DNA of 64,000 bases from Ancylobacter polymorphus (GTDB lineage Bacteria; Pseudomonadota; Alphaproteobacteria; Rhizobiales; Xanthobacteraceae), in contig NZ_CP083239.1 of the NCBI RefSeq assembly GCF_022836935.1, positions 1,553,501-1,617,500 on the forward strand, in the 5' to 3' direction. A model generated the notes under the pieces. That model did not search any database and had not been told where the DNA came from. It saw only the letters and a program-made list of their open reading frames with translations. This document shows positions 10,511 through 22,027 of the stretch, piece after piece. Each line of letters opens with the position of its first letter. Position 1 is the stretch's first letter. Both the position numbers and the translations under genes were made by a program.

Positions 10511-10945
10511 TCAGGCGCCGGCGCGCTGATGGTGGGCGCAGGCGCCGTGATCGGCCAGTATCTCGATCACCCGGCAGGTGGCGACATGGCCATGGGCGCA
10601 GCCTTCGACCATGCGCTGGAGTTCGGCCCGCAGCGCGGTGAGGCTGGCGATACGGCGTTCCACGCTGGCGAGATGATCGCGGGCAATGGCATCGGCGGCG
10701 GCGCAGGACTGGTCCGGCGCGTCCTGCAAATGCAGCAGCGTGCGGATCGCGTCGATCTCGAAGCCGAGTTCCCGTGCATGGCGGATGAAGGCCAGCCGCC
10801 GCAGGTCCTCATCGCCATAGGCGCGCCTTCCCCCGTCGGTGCGCGGCGGGGCGGGGAGGAGACCGATCTCCTCGTAATAGCGGATGGTGGGCACCTTCAC
10901 GCCGCTTTCGCGCGCCGCGTCGCCAATCGTGTAATGGGCCGTCAT
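10511..10945 (-). CDS. MerR-family metal-responsive regulator, ZntR-like
   Basis: 144 residues: a MerR winged helix (YTIGDAARESGVKVPTIRYYEEIGLL), a dimerisation helix, and a metal loop. Cys81, Cys116, His120, Cys124 and Cys136 fall close to the ZntR zinc ligands (Cys79, Cys114, His119, Cys124), so Zn, Cd or Pb sensing is favoured over Cu. It is divergent from a Zn/Cd-type ATPase across a MerR-type promoter with a 19-bp spacer, which it presumably twists on metal binding. Confidence 0.9.
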   Translation of the reverse strand: MTAHYTIGDAARESGVKVPTIRYYEEIGLLPAPPRTDGGRRAYGDEDLRRLAFIRHARELGFEIDAIRTLLHLQDAPDQSCAAADAIARDHLASVERRIASLTALRAELQRMVEGCAHGHVATCRVIEILADHGACAHHQRAGA

Positions 10946-10952
10946 TTCCCGC

Positions 10953-10983
10953 TTGCTCCTCTAGTCACTAGAGGAACTAGGTT
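10953..10983 (+). promoter_or_regulatory. MerR-type promoter of the metal ATPase
   Basis: -35 TTGCTC (10953-10958), 19-bp spacer and -10 TAGGTT (10978-10983). The spacer region holds the perfect dyad CCTCTAG-TCA-CTAGAGG (10958-10974). The overlong spacer with a central dyad is the hallmark of MerR-activated promoters. Confidence 0.85.
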
Positions 10984-11025
10984 GGCTCTGCCGCCGACGC
11001 AAGGCGGGACGGAGGAGTGACGCGC

Positions 11026-13293
<2,268 letters not shown>

Positions 13294-13308
13294 CGCGCCG
13301 CCTGCCGG

Positions 13309-13342
13309 TCATCCCGGACGGCTCAAGGCCGATCCGGGATGA
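13309..13342. repeat. Extragenic palindrome after the ATPase
   Basis: TCATCCCGGA and TCCGGGATGA form perfect 10-bp arms around a 14-base loop between convergent zntA and argH. It is probably a member of the GC-rich repeat family common in Hyphomicrobiales and may also end transcription on both strands, though no T-run follows. Confidence 0.6.
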
Positions 13343-13361
13343 GGGCGACTATCTGTAACGC

Positions 13362-14744
13362 CTACTTCGCCAGCTGCTTCAGCCAGCGCTTGGCCTGGGC
13401 GCGGACATTCTTTGGCGCGGTGCCGCCATAGGAAACGCGGCTGGCCACGGATTTCGCCACCGACAGCACGCCGAACACTTCCCCCGTGATGCGGGGCTCC
13501 ACGCTCTGCATCTCCGCCAGCGTCAGCTTGTGCAGCGGCGCGTTCCTGGCGGAGGCGAGCGCGACGATGCGGCCGGTGACGTGATGCGCCTCGCGGAAGG
13601 GCAGGCCGAGCACACGCACCAGCCAGTCCGCGAGGTCGGTGGCGGTGGAATAGCCCGAGCCCGCCGCGGCCTTCATCCGCGTCTCGTCCGGCACCATGTC
13701 GCGCACCATGCCGGCCGTGGCGGCGATCATCAGCGACAGGGTGGAAAACGCATCGAAGGCGCCTTCCTTGTCTTCCTGCATGTCCTTGGCATAGGCCAGC
13801 GCCAAGCCCTTCATCACCATCAGCAAGCCATTGAAAGCACCGGCGATTCGCCCGATCTTGGCGCGCACCAGCTCGGCCGCGTCGGGGTTGCGCTTCTGCG
13901 GCATGATGGAGGAGCCGGAGGTGAAGCGGTCGGAGAGCTTCATCAGCCCCACCAGCGGCGAGGTCCAGATCACGATCTCCTCGGCGAAGCGGGAGAGGTG
14001 CATCGCCGCGATGGACGCGGCCGCCAGCGTCTCCAGCACGAAGTCGCGGTCGGAGACGGAATCGAGCGAATTCGCCGTCGGCCGGTCGAAGCCGAGGGCG
14101 GCTGCGGTGGCGAAGCGGTCGATGGGGAAGGAGGTGCCGGCCAGCGCGGCGGCCCCTAACGGGCACTCGTTGAGCCGGGCGCGGGCGTCGCGCAGCCGGC
14201 CGCGATCACGGCCCAGCATCTCGACATAGGCGAGAAGATGGTGGCCGAAGGTCACGGGCTGGGCGGTCTGCAAATGGGTGAAGCCCGGCATGACCGTGCC
14301 GGAATGGATCAGCGCCTTCTCCACAAGTGCCTGCTGGAGATCGCGAATCTGCCCGTCCAGCGTATCGATCGTGTCGCGCACATAGAGCCGGAAATCCGTC
14401 GCCACCTGGTCGTTGCGCGAACGGGCGGTGTGGAGGCGGCCGGCGGCGGGGCCGAGCAATGTGGCGAGGCGCGATTCCACGTTCATATGGATGTCTTCCA
14501 GCGCCCGCTGGAAGGTGAAATCGCCCGCTTCGATCTCTGACAGGATCGTGTCTAGACCCGCCGCGATCTTTTCGGCATCAGCCTTGTCGATGATCCCCTG
14601 GGCCGCCAGCATCGAGGCATGCGCCTTCGAACCCGCGATATCCTGCGCGTACAGGCGCTGGTCGAAACCGATGGAGGCGTTTATCTCCTCCATGATCGCG
14701 TCGGGTCCGGTCTCGAACCGGCCGCCCCACATCTTGTTGCTCAT
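13362..14744 (-). CDS. argH: Argininosuccinate lyase ArgH
   Basis: Last step of arginine synthesis, argininosuccinate to arginine and fumarate. 460 residues. The signature [12 protein letters not shown] near 275-286 contains the mobile catalytic-serine loop; the N-terminus [11 protein letters not shown] is classic and fixes the start at 14744. tlpA is divergent 26 bp away, an arrangement widespread in the order. In many relatives lptM and lysA follow argH; here they lie 46 kb away at 61-62.5 kb, so the locus has been split or argH moved. Confidence 0.95.
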   Translation of the reverse strand: MSNKMWGGRFETGPDAIMEEINASIGFDQRLYAQDIAGSKAHASMLAAQGIIDKADAEKIAAGLDTILSEIEAGDFTFQRALEDIHMNVESRLATLLGPAAGRLHTARSRNDQVATDFRLYVRDTIDTLDGQIRDLQQALVEKALIHSGTVMPGFTHLQTAQPVTFGHHLLAYVEMLGRDRGRLRDARARLNECPLGAAALAGTSFPIDRFATAAALGFDRPTANSLDSVSDRDFVLETLAAASIAAMHLSRFAEEIVIWTSPLVGLMKLSDRFTSGSSIMPQKRNPDAAELVRAKIGRIAGAFNGLLMVMKGLALAYAKDMQEDKEGAFDAFSTLSLMIAATAGMVRDMVPDETRMKAAAGSGYSTATDLADWLVRVLGLPFREAHHVTGRIVALASARNAPLHKLTLAEMQSVEPRITGEVFGVLSVAKSVASRVSYGGTAPKNVRAQAKRWLKQLAK

Positions 14745-14770
14745 GCTCACTTTTCTCCGCGAGGACGGCC

Positions 14771-15550
14771 ATGACCGAACGACCTGAGGACGCCGCTGCA
14801 CCGGCGGGCGGGGTTCCGCCGCGCCGCACGGGCCGCTTCGCCCTCATGCTGGCGGCCGCGCTGGTGCTGGGCGCCATTGTCGGGCTGGCAGGCGTATACG
14901 GGATTGGGGGCGGGGCGCGCAACGCCGTTGCCACCGGGCCCGCCGCGCCGGCGCCGGTCGTCGTGGCCGATGAGGCCGGTGAGGTGGATAGTGAGTGCAG
15001 TGTGGCCAGTGCGGCCGGCAAAAGGCTGGCCACGTTCGCCACCGGCGAACTCGCCGCCTTCGCCCCGACTGAAAAGCCGACCCGCATCCCCGATCTCGCC
15101 TTCCTTGATCCCGAGGGCAAGCCGACCCGGTTGTCGCAGGTCGGCGGCGACGGTTTGAGGCTCGTCAACATCTGGGCCACCTGGTGCGTGCCCTGCCGCA
15201 AGGAGATGCCGGCGCTCGACCAGCTGCAGGGCGAACTCGGCGCCAAGGGCGCCGGAGGTCAGCCGGGCTTCGAGGTCATCACCGTGAACATCGACACGCG
15301 CGACGCCGCCAAGCCGAAGGCCTTCTTCGAAGAGACGGGGCTCAAGCATCTCGCGCTCTATACCGATCCCAAGGCGCAGGCGTTCCAGGATCTGCGCGTG
15401 GTCGGGCGCGGCTTCGGCCTGCCCACCACCATGCTGATCGACGCGAAGGGCTGCGAGCTCGGCCACATCGCCGGCCCGGCGGAATGGGCGAGCCCGGACG
15501 CGGTGGCGCTGGTGAAGGCGGCGCTGGCGGAGACGGGCAAGGCCCCCTAG
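14771..15550 (+). CDS. tlpA: TlpA-type membrane-anchored thiol-disulfide oxidoreductase
   Basis: 259 residues with one N-terminal transmembrane anchor (about residues 23-46) and a periplasmic thioredoxin fold with WCVPC (Cys139/Cys142). In Bradyrhizobium TlpA keeps periplasmic thiols reduced for cytochrome oxidase assembly; the same role is likely here. Two further cysteines (near residue 76 and in KGCELGH) match extra cysteines seen in TlpA. It is divergent from argH. Confidence 0.9.
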   Translation: MTERPEDAAAPAGGVPPRRTGRFALMLAAALVLGAIVGLAGVYGIGGGARNAVATGPAAPAPVVVADEAGEVDSECSVASAAGKRLATFATGELAAFAPTEKPTRIPDLAFLDPEGKPTRLSQVGGDGLRLVNIWATWCVPCRKEMPALDQLQGELGAKGAGGQPGFEVITVNIDTRDAAKPKAFFEETGLKHLALYTDPKAQAFQDLRVVGRGFGLPTTMLIDAKGCELGHIAGPAEWASPDAVALVKAALAETGKAP

Positions 15551-15570
15551 GACGCCTCCGCCGGAGGCTC

Positions 15571-15702
15571 CGTCATGCTGAGTTGCCGGCCGCAGGCCGG
15601 CCTCGAAGCCCGCAGGGCCGGGCCGCTGTCCCGCCGGGCCTGGGGGTGGCAGCCTTCTGCGTCCTTCGAGGCCCGGCGGTGCCGGGCGCCTCAGGATGAC
15701 GG
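15571..15702. repeat. Composite extragenic repeat, left copy
   Basis: A left arm begins GTCATGCTGAG and a right arm, 45 bp at 15658-15702, begins TGCGTCCTTCGAGGCCCGGC and ends AGGATGACGG. The outer ends are complementary and could fold into a long hairpin. The right arm recurs at 16776-16820. Confidence 0.65.
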
Positions 15703-15797
15703 GCCGGGCGCATAGGCCGGCCGTCTTCGCGTCGAAACCGGGTGGCGCGCCGCCCGAGGAAGGGCTAAAAGGCCGCACCCCCTTGCAGGAGCGTGCC

Positions 15798-16760
15798 ATG
15801 TCCGCGTCGAGCCCCGTCCACCGCACCGGGCTCGCCACGACCATCGCCGGCCCGCTGCCGATGGCGCCTTCCGACTGGGCGGCGCTGGCGCTGCTCGGGG
15901 TGATCTGGGGCGGTTCCTTCTTCTTCGGCAAGGTGGCGATCGCCGAGATTCCCCCGCTCACCATGGTGCTCACCCGCGTCGCCATCGGCGCGCTGGCGCT
16001 GTGGATCATTGCCCGGGCGCGCGGCATCCATCTGCCGCTGAACCGGCGGCTGGCGGGCGAGTTCCTGCTGCTGGCGGTGATCGCCAACATCATTCCGTTC
16101 GGGCTGATCGCCTGGTCGCAGCAGCATCTGCCGAGCGGGCTGTCCTCCATCCTCAATGCGGCGACGCCGCTGTTCACCGTGCTGGTGGCGCAGGCCTTCA
16201 CCCATGACGAGAAGTTCACGCTCGGCAAGCTGATCGGGGTGAGCCTCGGCTTTGTCGGCGTCGCGGTCATGATGGGGCCGGCGCTGCTCGGCCAGCTTGG
16301 CGGGCACGAATTGCCGGCGCAGCTCGCCGCCATCGGCGCGACGGTGTCCTATGGCTTCGCGGCGGTGTATTCCCGGCGCTTCCGGCATCTGCCGCCGCTC
16401 GGCATCGCCATGGCGCAGCTGGCGACCTCCAGCCTGCTGCTGCTGCCGGCGGTGGCGCTCATCGACCGGCCGTGGAACCTGCCGGCGCCCTCAACGCCGG
16501 TTATCGGCGCGCTGCTCGGCCTCGGCGTGCTCTCCACCGGCCTCGCCTATATCCTGTATTTCCGCATCGTCGGCCGCAACGGGGCGACCAATATCTCGCT
16601 GGTGACGTTCCTGGTGCCGGTGAGTGCCATATTGCTCGGCGCGCTGGTGCTGGGCGAGGCGCTGGAGCCGCGCGAATTCGCCGGCTTCGCCATCATCGCG
16701 CTGGGGCTGGCGGCGATCGACGGAAGGCCGGCGCGGTGGGTGCGGGGGAAGATGGGCTAG
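15798..16760 (+). CDS. EamA/DMT-family exporter
   Basis: 320 residues with ten predicted transmembrane helices in two EamA repeats (first near LALLGVIWGGSFFFGKVAI, second from about residue 175). Likely an inner-membrane exporter of metabolites or amino acids; the substrate is unknown. The ATG at 15798 has GCAGGAG 7 bases upstream; an earlier in-frame start would begin within the flanking repeat and is rejected. The gene is bracketed by two direct copies of a 45-bp repeat. Confidence 0.87.
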   Translation: MSASSPVHRTGLATTIAGPLPMAPSDWAALALLGVIWGGSFFFGKVAIAEIPPLTMVLTRVAIGALALWIIARARGIHLPLNRRLAGEFLLLAVIANIIPFGLIAWSQQHLPSGLSSILNAATPLFTVLVAQAFTHDEKFTLGKLIGVSLGFVGVAVMMGPALLGQLGGHELPAQLAAIGATVSYGFAAVYSRRFRHLPPLGIAMAQLATSSLLLLPAVALIDRPWNLPAPSTPVIGALLGLGVLSTGLAYILYFRIVGRNGATNISLVTFLVPVSAILLGALVLGEALEPREFAGFAIIALGLAAIDGRPARWVRGKMG

Positions 16761-16775
16761 GGGGCCGCACCCGTC

Positions 16776-16820
16776 TGCGTCCTTCGAGGCCCGGCTTTGC
16801 CGGGCACCTAAGGATGACGG
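16776..16820. repeat. Extragenic repeat, right copy
   Basis: 45 bp beginning TGCGTCCTTCGAGGCCCGGC and ending AGGATGACGG, nearly identical and in the same orientation as 15658-15702. An internal hairpin GCCCGGC-TTT-GCCGGGC is present. Confidence 0.7.
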
Positions 16821-16871
16821 GGGCTAGGCGGGCGGGACCGGTCTCATTCAGCGTAACGGCGTGCCCCGCCT

Positions 16872-17753
16872 CTACCGGGTCGGCACCGGCTTTTCGCCGC
16901 GATAGTCGTAGAAGCCGCGCTGGGTCTTGCGGCCCAGCCAGCCGGCTTCGACATATTTCACCAGCAGCGGGCAGGGGCGGTATTTGGAATCGGCCAGCCC
17001 CTCATGCAGCACCTGCATGATGGAGAGGCACGTATCCAGCCCGATGAAGTCGGCCAGCTGCAGCGGGCCCATCGGGTGGTTGGCGCCCAGCCGCATGGCG
17101 GTGTCGATGGCGTCCACCGAGCCGACGCCCTCATAGAGCGTGTAGATCGCCTCGTTGATCATCGGCAGCAGGATGCGGTTGACCATGAAGGCGGGGAAAT
17201 CCTCCGCCACCGCATAGGTCTTGCCCAGCCGGGTGATGAAGGCCTTGGAGAGTTCGAAGGTCTCGTCCTCGGTGGCGATGCCGCGCACCAGCTCCACCAG
17301 CTGCATCAGCGGCACCGGATTCATGAAATGAATGCCGATGAAGCGCTCCGGCCGGTCGGTGGAGGCGGCCAGCCGGGTGATGGAGATGGAGGAGGTGTTG
17401 GTGGCGAGGATCGCCTCCGGCTTCAGGAACGGACAGATGGAAGAGAAGATGCGGCGCTTGATCTCTTCCTTCTCCACCGCCGCCTCGATGACGAGGTCGA
17501 CCTCGGCGAGGTCGGGGGCCTGATCGGTGCCGTGGATGCGGGCGAGCGCCGCCTTCTTCTCGTCCTCGCCATAGAGGCCCTTGGCCACCTGGCGCGACAT
17601 GTTGCCATTGATGGTGGCGAGGCCGGACTTGATGCGGTCGGCCTCAAGGTCGTTCAGCACGACATCATAGCCGGCGAGCGCGCACACATGCGCGATGCCG
17701 TTGCCCATCTGGCCGGCGCCGATAATGCCGATACGCTTGATCTCGAAAGCCAT
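16872..17753 (-). CDS. 3-hydroxybutyryl-CoA dehydrogenase
   Basis: NAD(P)-dependent oxidation of 3-hydroxybutyryl-CoA (or reduction of acetoacetyl-CoA) in short-chain fatty acid, PHB or aromatic-acid metabolism. 293 residues. The Rossmann loop GAGQMG is at 12-17; the catalytic segment GIHFMNPVPLMQLVE and the C-terminal NHPMGPLQLADFIGLD are family features. It lies 46 bp beyond etfA on the same strand, so etfB-etfA-hbd are probably one operon linking acyl-CoA oxidation to electron transfer. Confidence 0.92.
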   Translation of the reverse strand: MAFEIKRIGIIGAGQMGNGIAHVCALAGYDVVLNDLEADRIKSGLATINGNMSRQVAKGLYGEDEKKAALARIHGTDQAPDLAEVDLVIEAAVEKEEIKRRIFSSICPFLKPEAILATNTSSISITRLAASTDRPERFIGIHFMNPVPLMQLVELVRGIATEDETFELSKAFITRLGKTYAVAEDFPAFMVNRILLPMINEAIYTLYEGVGSVDAIDTAMRLGANHPMGPLQLADFIGLDTCLSIMQVLHEGLADSKYRPCPLLVKYVEAGWLGRKTQRGFYDYRGEKPVPTR

Positions 17754-17799
17754 TGCTGCGTCCGTTCTGCCCCTGCGGAGGCGGCAGTATAGTGTCCCG

Positions 17800-18744
17800 T
17801 CAGGCTTTTGCCTTAGCTATTTCGGCCTTGAGCTGCGGCACGATCTCGAACAGATCGCCCACCAGCCCGTAATCCGCGACCTGGAAGATCGGCGCGTCCT
17901 CGTCCTTGTTGACGGCGACGATGACCTTGGAATCCTTCATGCCGGCAAGGTGCTGGATGGCGCCCGATATGCCGAGCGCGACATAGAGATCCGGGGCCAC
18001 CACCTTGCCGGTCTGGCCGACCTGCCAGTCATTCGGGGCGTAGCCGGCATCGACCGCGGCGCGCGAGGCGCCGACCGCCGCGCCGAGTTCGTCGGCCAGC
18101 GGCTCGACAATGGCGTGGAACTGCTCGGCCGAACCGAGCGCGCGGCCGCCGGAGACGATGATGCGCGCGGCGGACAGGTCCGGGCGGGCGCTGGCGGCGA
18201 TTTCCTCGCCGAGGAAGCTGGAGCCGGCGGCGGATTCGGCCGCCCCGAGGGTGCGGATCGGCGCGGCATTGCCCTCGCCGGCCGCGGCGAAGGAGGCGGT
18301 GCGGATGGTGAGCACCTTCACCGCATCGGTGGCGCGCACGCGCTGGATGGCGTTGCCGGCATAGATCGGCCGGTCGAACGTGTCGGGCGACACAACGGCG
18401 ATCACGTCGGAGACCTGCATCACGTCGATCAGCGCGGCGATGCGCGGCATCACGCTCTTGCCGAAGGCGGTGGAGGGGGCGACCAGCGCGCCATAGTCCT
18501 TGGCGAGGCTGACACCCAGCGCCGCCACCGGCTCGGCCAGGCGGTGGGCATAGGCGGCATCGTCCGCCAGCAGCACCTCGGCGACGCCGGCGAGCTTCGC
18601 GGCAGCCTCGGCGGCGGGGCGGGCGTTCTCGCCCGCGACGAGCACATGCACCGGGGCGCCGAGCGCCAGCGCGGCGGTGAGCGCGCGCGCGGTGACGGGG
18701 TTCAGGCTGGCATCGTCATGTTCGGCAAAGAGCAGGGTGGCCAT
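17800..18744 (-). CDS. etfA: Electron transfer flavoprotein alpha subunit
   Basis: 314 residues. The C-terminal FAD domain is clear: [10 protein letters not shown], the [28 protein letters not shown] core, and the [13 protein letters not shown] motif. With EtfB it carries electrons from acyl-CoA dehydrogenases to ETF-ubiquinone oxidoreductase. The ATG at 18744 is 2 bases past the etfB stop, so translation is coupled. The reading frame stays open for some 260 codons upstream by GC bias only; that extension is not EtfA. Confidence 0.95.
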   Translation of the reverse strand: MATLLFAEHDDASLNPVTARALTAALALGAPVHVLVAGENARPAAEAAAKLAGVAEVLLADDAAYAHRLAEPVAALGVSLAKDYGALVAPSTAFGKSVMPRIAALIDVMQVSDVIAVVSPDTFDRPIYAGNAIQRVRATDAVKVLTIRTASFAAAGEGNAAPIRTLGAAESAAGSSFLGEEIAASARPDLSAARIIVSGGRALGSAEQFHAIVEPLADELGAAVGASRAAVDAGYAPNDWQVGQTGKVVAPDLYVALGISGAIQHLAGMKDSKVIVAVNKDEDAPIFQVADYGLVGDLFEIVPQLKAEIAKAKA

Positions 18745-18746
18745 GG

Positions 18747-19496
18747 TCAGAGTACTCCGGCCTGCTTGAGATGGCCGACCAGCTCGGCCGCGGAAGCCAC
18801 CTTGATGCCGCCGGTGCGGCCGGCGGGCTCGGTGGTGGCGAGGATTTCCAGCCGGGGGGCGAGGTCGACGCCAAGCTCGGCGGCGGTCTTTTCCTCGATC
18901 GGCTTCTTCTTCGCCTTCATGATGTTGGGCAGCGAGGCGTAGCGCGGCTCGTTGAGGCGCAGATCGGTGGTGAGCACCGCCGGCAGAGCAAGGCGCAGCG
19001 TCTGCAGGCCGCCGTCGATCTCGCGGGTGACATCGACCGTGCCCTCGCCAATGACGACCTTGGAGGCGAAGGTCGCCTGCGGCCAGCCGAGCAGGGCGGC
19101 GAGCATCTGGCCGGTCTGGTTGCAGTCGTCGTCGATCGCCTGCTTGCCGAGGATGACGAGGGAGGGGCCCTCGGCCGCGACGATGGCCTTCAGCAGCTTG
19201 GCGACGGTGAGCGGCTCGATGCCGGCCTCGTCCGTCTTCACCCAGATGCCGCGATCCGCGCCCATGGCCAGCGCGGTGCGGATGGTCTCGTCGGTCTTCA
19301 CCGGGCCGATGGAGACGGCGACCACCTCGGTCGCCTTGCCCGCCTCCTTGAGGCGCAGCGCCTCCTCGACGGCGATCTCGTCGAACGGGTTCATCGACAT
19401 CTTGATATTGGTCAGTTCGACGCCGGAACCGTCGGCCTTGACGCGGATCTTGACGTTGTAGTCGACCACCCGCTTCACGGGCACGAGGATCTTCAT
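18747..19496 (-). CDS. etfB: Electron transfer flavoprotein beta subunit
   Basis: 249 residues. [14 protein letters not shown] is the canonical start, and the AMP/ADP-type loop with [15 protein letters not shown] near residues 118-132 and the signature [31 protein letters not shown] follow. Forms a heterodimer with EtfA. An in-frame GTG one codon earlier is possible; the ATG is favoured by the GGGGGAG site upstream. Transcription probably starts near 19640 from the promoter at 19647-19675. Confidence 0.95.
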   Translation of the reverse strand: MKILVPVKRVVDYNVKIRVKADGSGVELTNIKMSMNPFDEIAVEEALRLKEAGKATEVVAVSIGPVKTDETIRTALAMGADRGIWVKTDEAGIEPLTVAKLLKAIVAAEGPSLVILGKQAIDDDCNQTGQMLAALLGWPQATFASKVVIGEGTVDVTREIDGGLQTLRLALPAVLTTDLRLNEPRYASLPNIMKAKKKPIEEKTAAELGVDLAPRLEILATTEPAGRTGGIKVASAAELVGHLKQAGVL

Positions 19497-19627
19497 CACC
19501 TGTCTCCCCCGGCAGGGCAGCGACCCCGCCTCTGGCAGCCATCGGCGCCGGCGGCGCCGCCTGCCAGGGCCGCGCGGAAAGCCGGAAGAGGGGGCTTGGG
19601 GGCGGGAATCTGGGGGGAGCGGGAGCA

Positions 19628-19675
19628 GCCGGCGAAAAGCGCCGGCAAACTAGGATTCGGCCCCCGCACTGTCAA
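19628..19675 (-). promoter_or_regulatory. Promoter and leader hairpin of etfB-etfA
   Basis: Minus strand: -35 TTGACA (19670-19675), 17-bp spacer, -10 TAGTTT (19647-19652). Immediately downstream GCCGGCG-N5-CGCCGGC (about 19628-19646) would form a hairpin at the very 5' end of an approximately 145-nt leader. Confidence 0.65.
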
Positions 19676-19703
19676 CGCCGCGCGCGGCGTGCAAGGGCGG
19701 TGA

Positions 19704-20423
19704 TCACACTGGCGGGCGCCCGTCCGGCGTGCCGTCGCGCGTCATCACCCAGAGCGGCACGCCCGGCCGGCGCAGGAAGACGATGAGCACCGCCCCGGCG
19801 ACGAGCCCGGCAATATGCGCCCACCACGCGGTTTCCTCGTCGCCGGACTGGAACAGGCTCCACAGCTGGAAGACGATCCAGGCGCCGAGCGGCCAGATGG
19901 CGGGCACGCGCAGCGGCACGCGCAGGAACATCAGCACCCAGATCCGCACATTGGGGTGCAGCATCAGATAGGCGCCGACCAGCCCGGATATCCCCGCCGA
20001 AGCGCCGACCAAGGGCGAGGCCGAATCAGGCACGGCGAGGGAATGGGCGAGGCCGCCGGCGACGCCGCACAGCACATAGAACAGCAGGAAGCGGGCATGG
20101 CCGAGCGCGTCTTCGACATTGTCGCCGAACACCCAGAGGAAGGCCATGTTGCCGGCGAGATGCAGCCAGCCGCCATGCAGGAACATATAGGTGACGAGGG
20201 TGAGCTCGGCCGGCAGGCGGACATATTCCTCCGGCAGCACCGCCGCATGCGTCACCACGGCGGGAATGGCGCCGAAGCCGAAGGCGGAGGGAATGTCGAG
20301 CTCGGCCCGGTAGCCATGCTGCACCAGCACGAAGACCAGCACATTCACCGCGATCAGCGCCCAGGTAACATAGGCGTGGGTGATGCCTTCCAGCGGGTTG
20401 TCGTCGTTGAACGGGATGAGCAT
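19704..20423 (-). CDS. Rhomboid family intramembrane serine protease
   Basis: 239 residues with six or seven transmembrane helices. The HGGWLHLAGNMAFLWVFGD segment, the GASAGISG active-site serine motif, and an AHIAG motif carrying the partner His define the family. It cleaves transmembrane substrates within the inner membrane; targets are unknown. The ATG at 20423 (MLIPFNDDNP, a typical start) is preferred to an upstream GTG. It follows the GST gene by 88 bp on the same strand. Confidence 0.9.
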   Translation of the reverse strand: MLIPFNDDNPLEGITHAYVTWALIAVNVLVFVLVQHGYRAELDIPSAFGFGAIPAVVTHAAVLPEEYVRLPAELTLVTYMFLHGGWLHLAGNMAFLWVFGDNVEDALGHARFLLFYVLCGVAGGLAHSLAVPDSASPLVGASAGISGLVGAYLMLHPNVRIWVLMFLRVPLRVPAIWPLGAWIVFQLWSLFQSGDEETAWWAHIAGLVAGAVLIVFLRRPGVPLWVMTRDGTPDGRPPV

Positions 20424-20511
20424 GGCGCGGGCACAGCGAATCGCGAGAGCGGCGCGGGCGCGACGCGGCACCACATTGCCGCGTCGCGGGTGAAAACGCC
20501 ATCGGGCGCTC

Positions 20512-21177
20512 TCAGCCGGCGCAAAGGCCGAGCTGCCGCAGCGATGGGCGGGCGCTCATGCGCGCCCACCACTGCGCAAGGCCGGGATGGGCGGCGAGCC
20601 GCGCCGCGCCTTCCGGTGCCTGCTGGAAATAGGAAATCATCGGCGCGAGATGGAGATCGGCAAGGCTCAGCCGGGGACCGGCGAGGAACGGCCCACCCTC
20701 CATGAGCGCCGCAAGGGCGGCGAGACAGACATCCGCCTCGGCGAGCGCGGCGGCGAGGCGGGCCTCATCGCTTGGCTCTCCCTGCGCCGGCTTTTCCACC
20801 CGCTCGACATAGACCCCCCAGACCATTGGCCGATAAGCGTAGGAATCGGCGATGCTGATGATCTGGTTGGCGCGGGCCCGCGCCTTCACGCCTTCGGGCA
20901 GGAGGGCAGGGCCCTTGAAGGCTTCATCGACATAGCGGGCGATGGCGCCGGCCTCGAAGAGACGGAAGCCGTCATGCTCGAAGGCAGGAATCCGGCCGAA
21001 GGGGTGGCGCGCGCGGTAGGCGGGCGGCACGCCTTCCGGCGCGAAGGGATCGACCGGCACCAATTCGTGGTCGACGCCCTTCTCGATCAGCGTCAGGCGG
21101 ACGATGCGGACATAGACGCTGTCCGCCGTGCCGAACACGCGGGGGCGCTCGGCCGGTGCGTCGTCCGTGCCGCTCAC
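20512..21177 (-). CDS. Glutathione S-transferase family protein
   Basis: 221 residues: N-terminal thioredoxin-like domain (PRVFGTADSVYVRIVRLTLIEKGVDHELV, with FGRIPAFEHDGFRLFEAGAI for glutathione binding) and an all-helical C-terminal domain. It begins with GTG overlapping the TGA of the upstream adenosyltransferase gene (GTGA), so the two are translationally coupled. A specific substrate cannot be assigned. Confidence 0.87.
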   Translation of the reverse strand: MSGTDDAPAERPRVFGTADSVYVRIVRLTLIEKGVDHELVPVDPFAPEGVPPAYRARHPFGRIPAFEHDGFRLFEAGAIARYVDEAFKGPALLPEGVKARARANQIISIADSYAYRPMVWGVYVERVEKPAQGEPSDEARLAAALAEADVCLAALAALMEGGPFLAGPRLSLADLHLAPMISYFQQAPEGAARLAAHPGLAQWWARMSARPSLRQLGLCAG

Positions 21178-21779
21178 TCCCGCCCCGCCGCCGGCACCCA
21201 GAGCACGTCGCCGGCTTCGCCCTCGCCGGCGGCACGGGCATTGGCGAGGCGGCTCATGACGAAGAGCAGGTCGGAGAGCCGGTTGAGATATTTCACCGCT
21301 TCCGGCCCGACGAACTCGCCGAGCGTGGCGGACAGCTCCACCGCCATGCGCTCGGCGCGCCGGCAGACGGTGCGGGCGACATGCAGATGCGCGGCCGCCG
21401 GGGTGCCGGCCGGCAGCACGAAGGAGCGCAGGGGTTTAAGGCCGGCATTGAGCGTGTCGATGTCGCGCTCCAGCTTGTCGACCTGCGCGGCGACGATGCG
21501 CAGCGGGGTGTAGCCGAGGTCTTCGCCCGTCTCCGGCGTGGCGAGATCGGCGCCGAGGTCGAATAGGTCGTTCTGGATGCGCGCCAGCACCGCGTCGATG
21601 TCGGCCAGCGCCGGGTCCGCGCCGGTGTGCAGCCGGGCGACGCCGATCACCGCATTGGTCTCGTCCACCGTGCCATAGGCGGCGACGCGCAGATCATATT
21701 TCGGCCGCCGCTCGCCGGTGCCGAGCGCGGTGCTGCCGTCGTCGCCGGTGCGGGTGTAGATGCGGTTGAGAACGACCAT
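21174..21779 (-). CDS. ATP:cob(I)alamin adenosyltransferase, PduO/MMAB type
   Basis: 201 residues, a five-helix bundle forming trimers. N-terminal RIYTRTGDDGST is the ATP-binding signature; VDETNAVIG and the C-terminal NRLSDLLFVMSRLAN motif are family hallmarks. It makes adenosylcobalamin, for example for methylmalonyl-CoA mutase, which would link to propionyl-CoA from MmsA in the same window. It is in a leftward run with tspO and the two-TM gene upstream and GST downstream (overlapping). Confidence 0.94.
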   Translation of the reverse strand: MVVLNRIYTRTGDDGSTALGTGERRPKYDLRVAAYGTVDETNAVIGVARLHTGADPALADIDAVLARIQNDLFDLGADLATPETGEDLGYTPLRIVAAQVDKLERDIDTLNAGLKPLRSFVLPAGTPAAAHLHVARTVCRRAERMAVELSATLGEFVGPEAVKYLNRLSDLLFVMSRLANARAAGEGEAGDVLWVPAAGRE

Positions 21780-21789
21780 GAAAACCCTC

Positions 21790-21993
21790 TCAGCCCTGAT
21801 GCATCAGGAAGATGGTGATGAGCACGAAGCACAGCGCCACCGCCTGCAGCAGCACACGCCACTGCATGAGCTTCTGCGAGCGCTGCGGCGAGCCGCCGCG
21901 CGCCATATTGGCGAGGCCGAGCAGCAGCACCACCGCCACCGCGCCGAGGGCGATGGGCAGGACGATGAATTTGGCGATGGTGACGAGGTCCAT
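21790..21993 (-). CDS. Small twin-transmembrane (HIG1-like) protein
   Basis: 67 residues with two hydrophobic helices (about 5-27 and 46-64) joined by a basic loop containing ARGGSPQRSQKLMQWRVLLQ. This layout is that of the HIG1 / twin-transmembrane family, related to respiratory-complex assembly factors in mitochondria. Found next to a cobalamin adenosyltransferase in many alphaproteobacteria. It lies 10 bp upstream of that gene here and is in the same transcript. Confidence 0.82.
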   Translation of the reverse strand: MDLVTIAKFIVLPIALGAVAVVLLLGLANMARGGSPQRSQKLMQWRVLLQAVALCFVLITIFLMHQG

Positions 21994-22027
21994 CGAAAGT
22001 CTCCGCTAGCGCCCGCCGCCGGGGCGC

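Noticed and set aside
17800..19542. A single fused etfB-etfA-like frame of 580 codons
   Set aside because: The frame upstream of 18744 is out of phase with EtfB and gives nonsense; two separate genes with adjoining stop and start fit both families.
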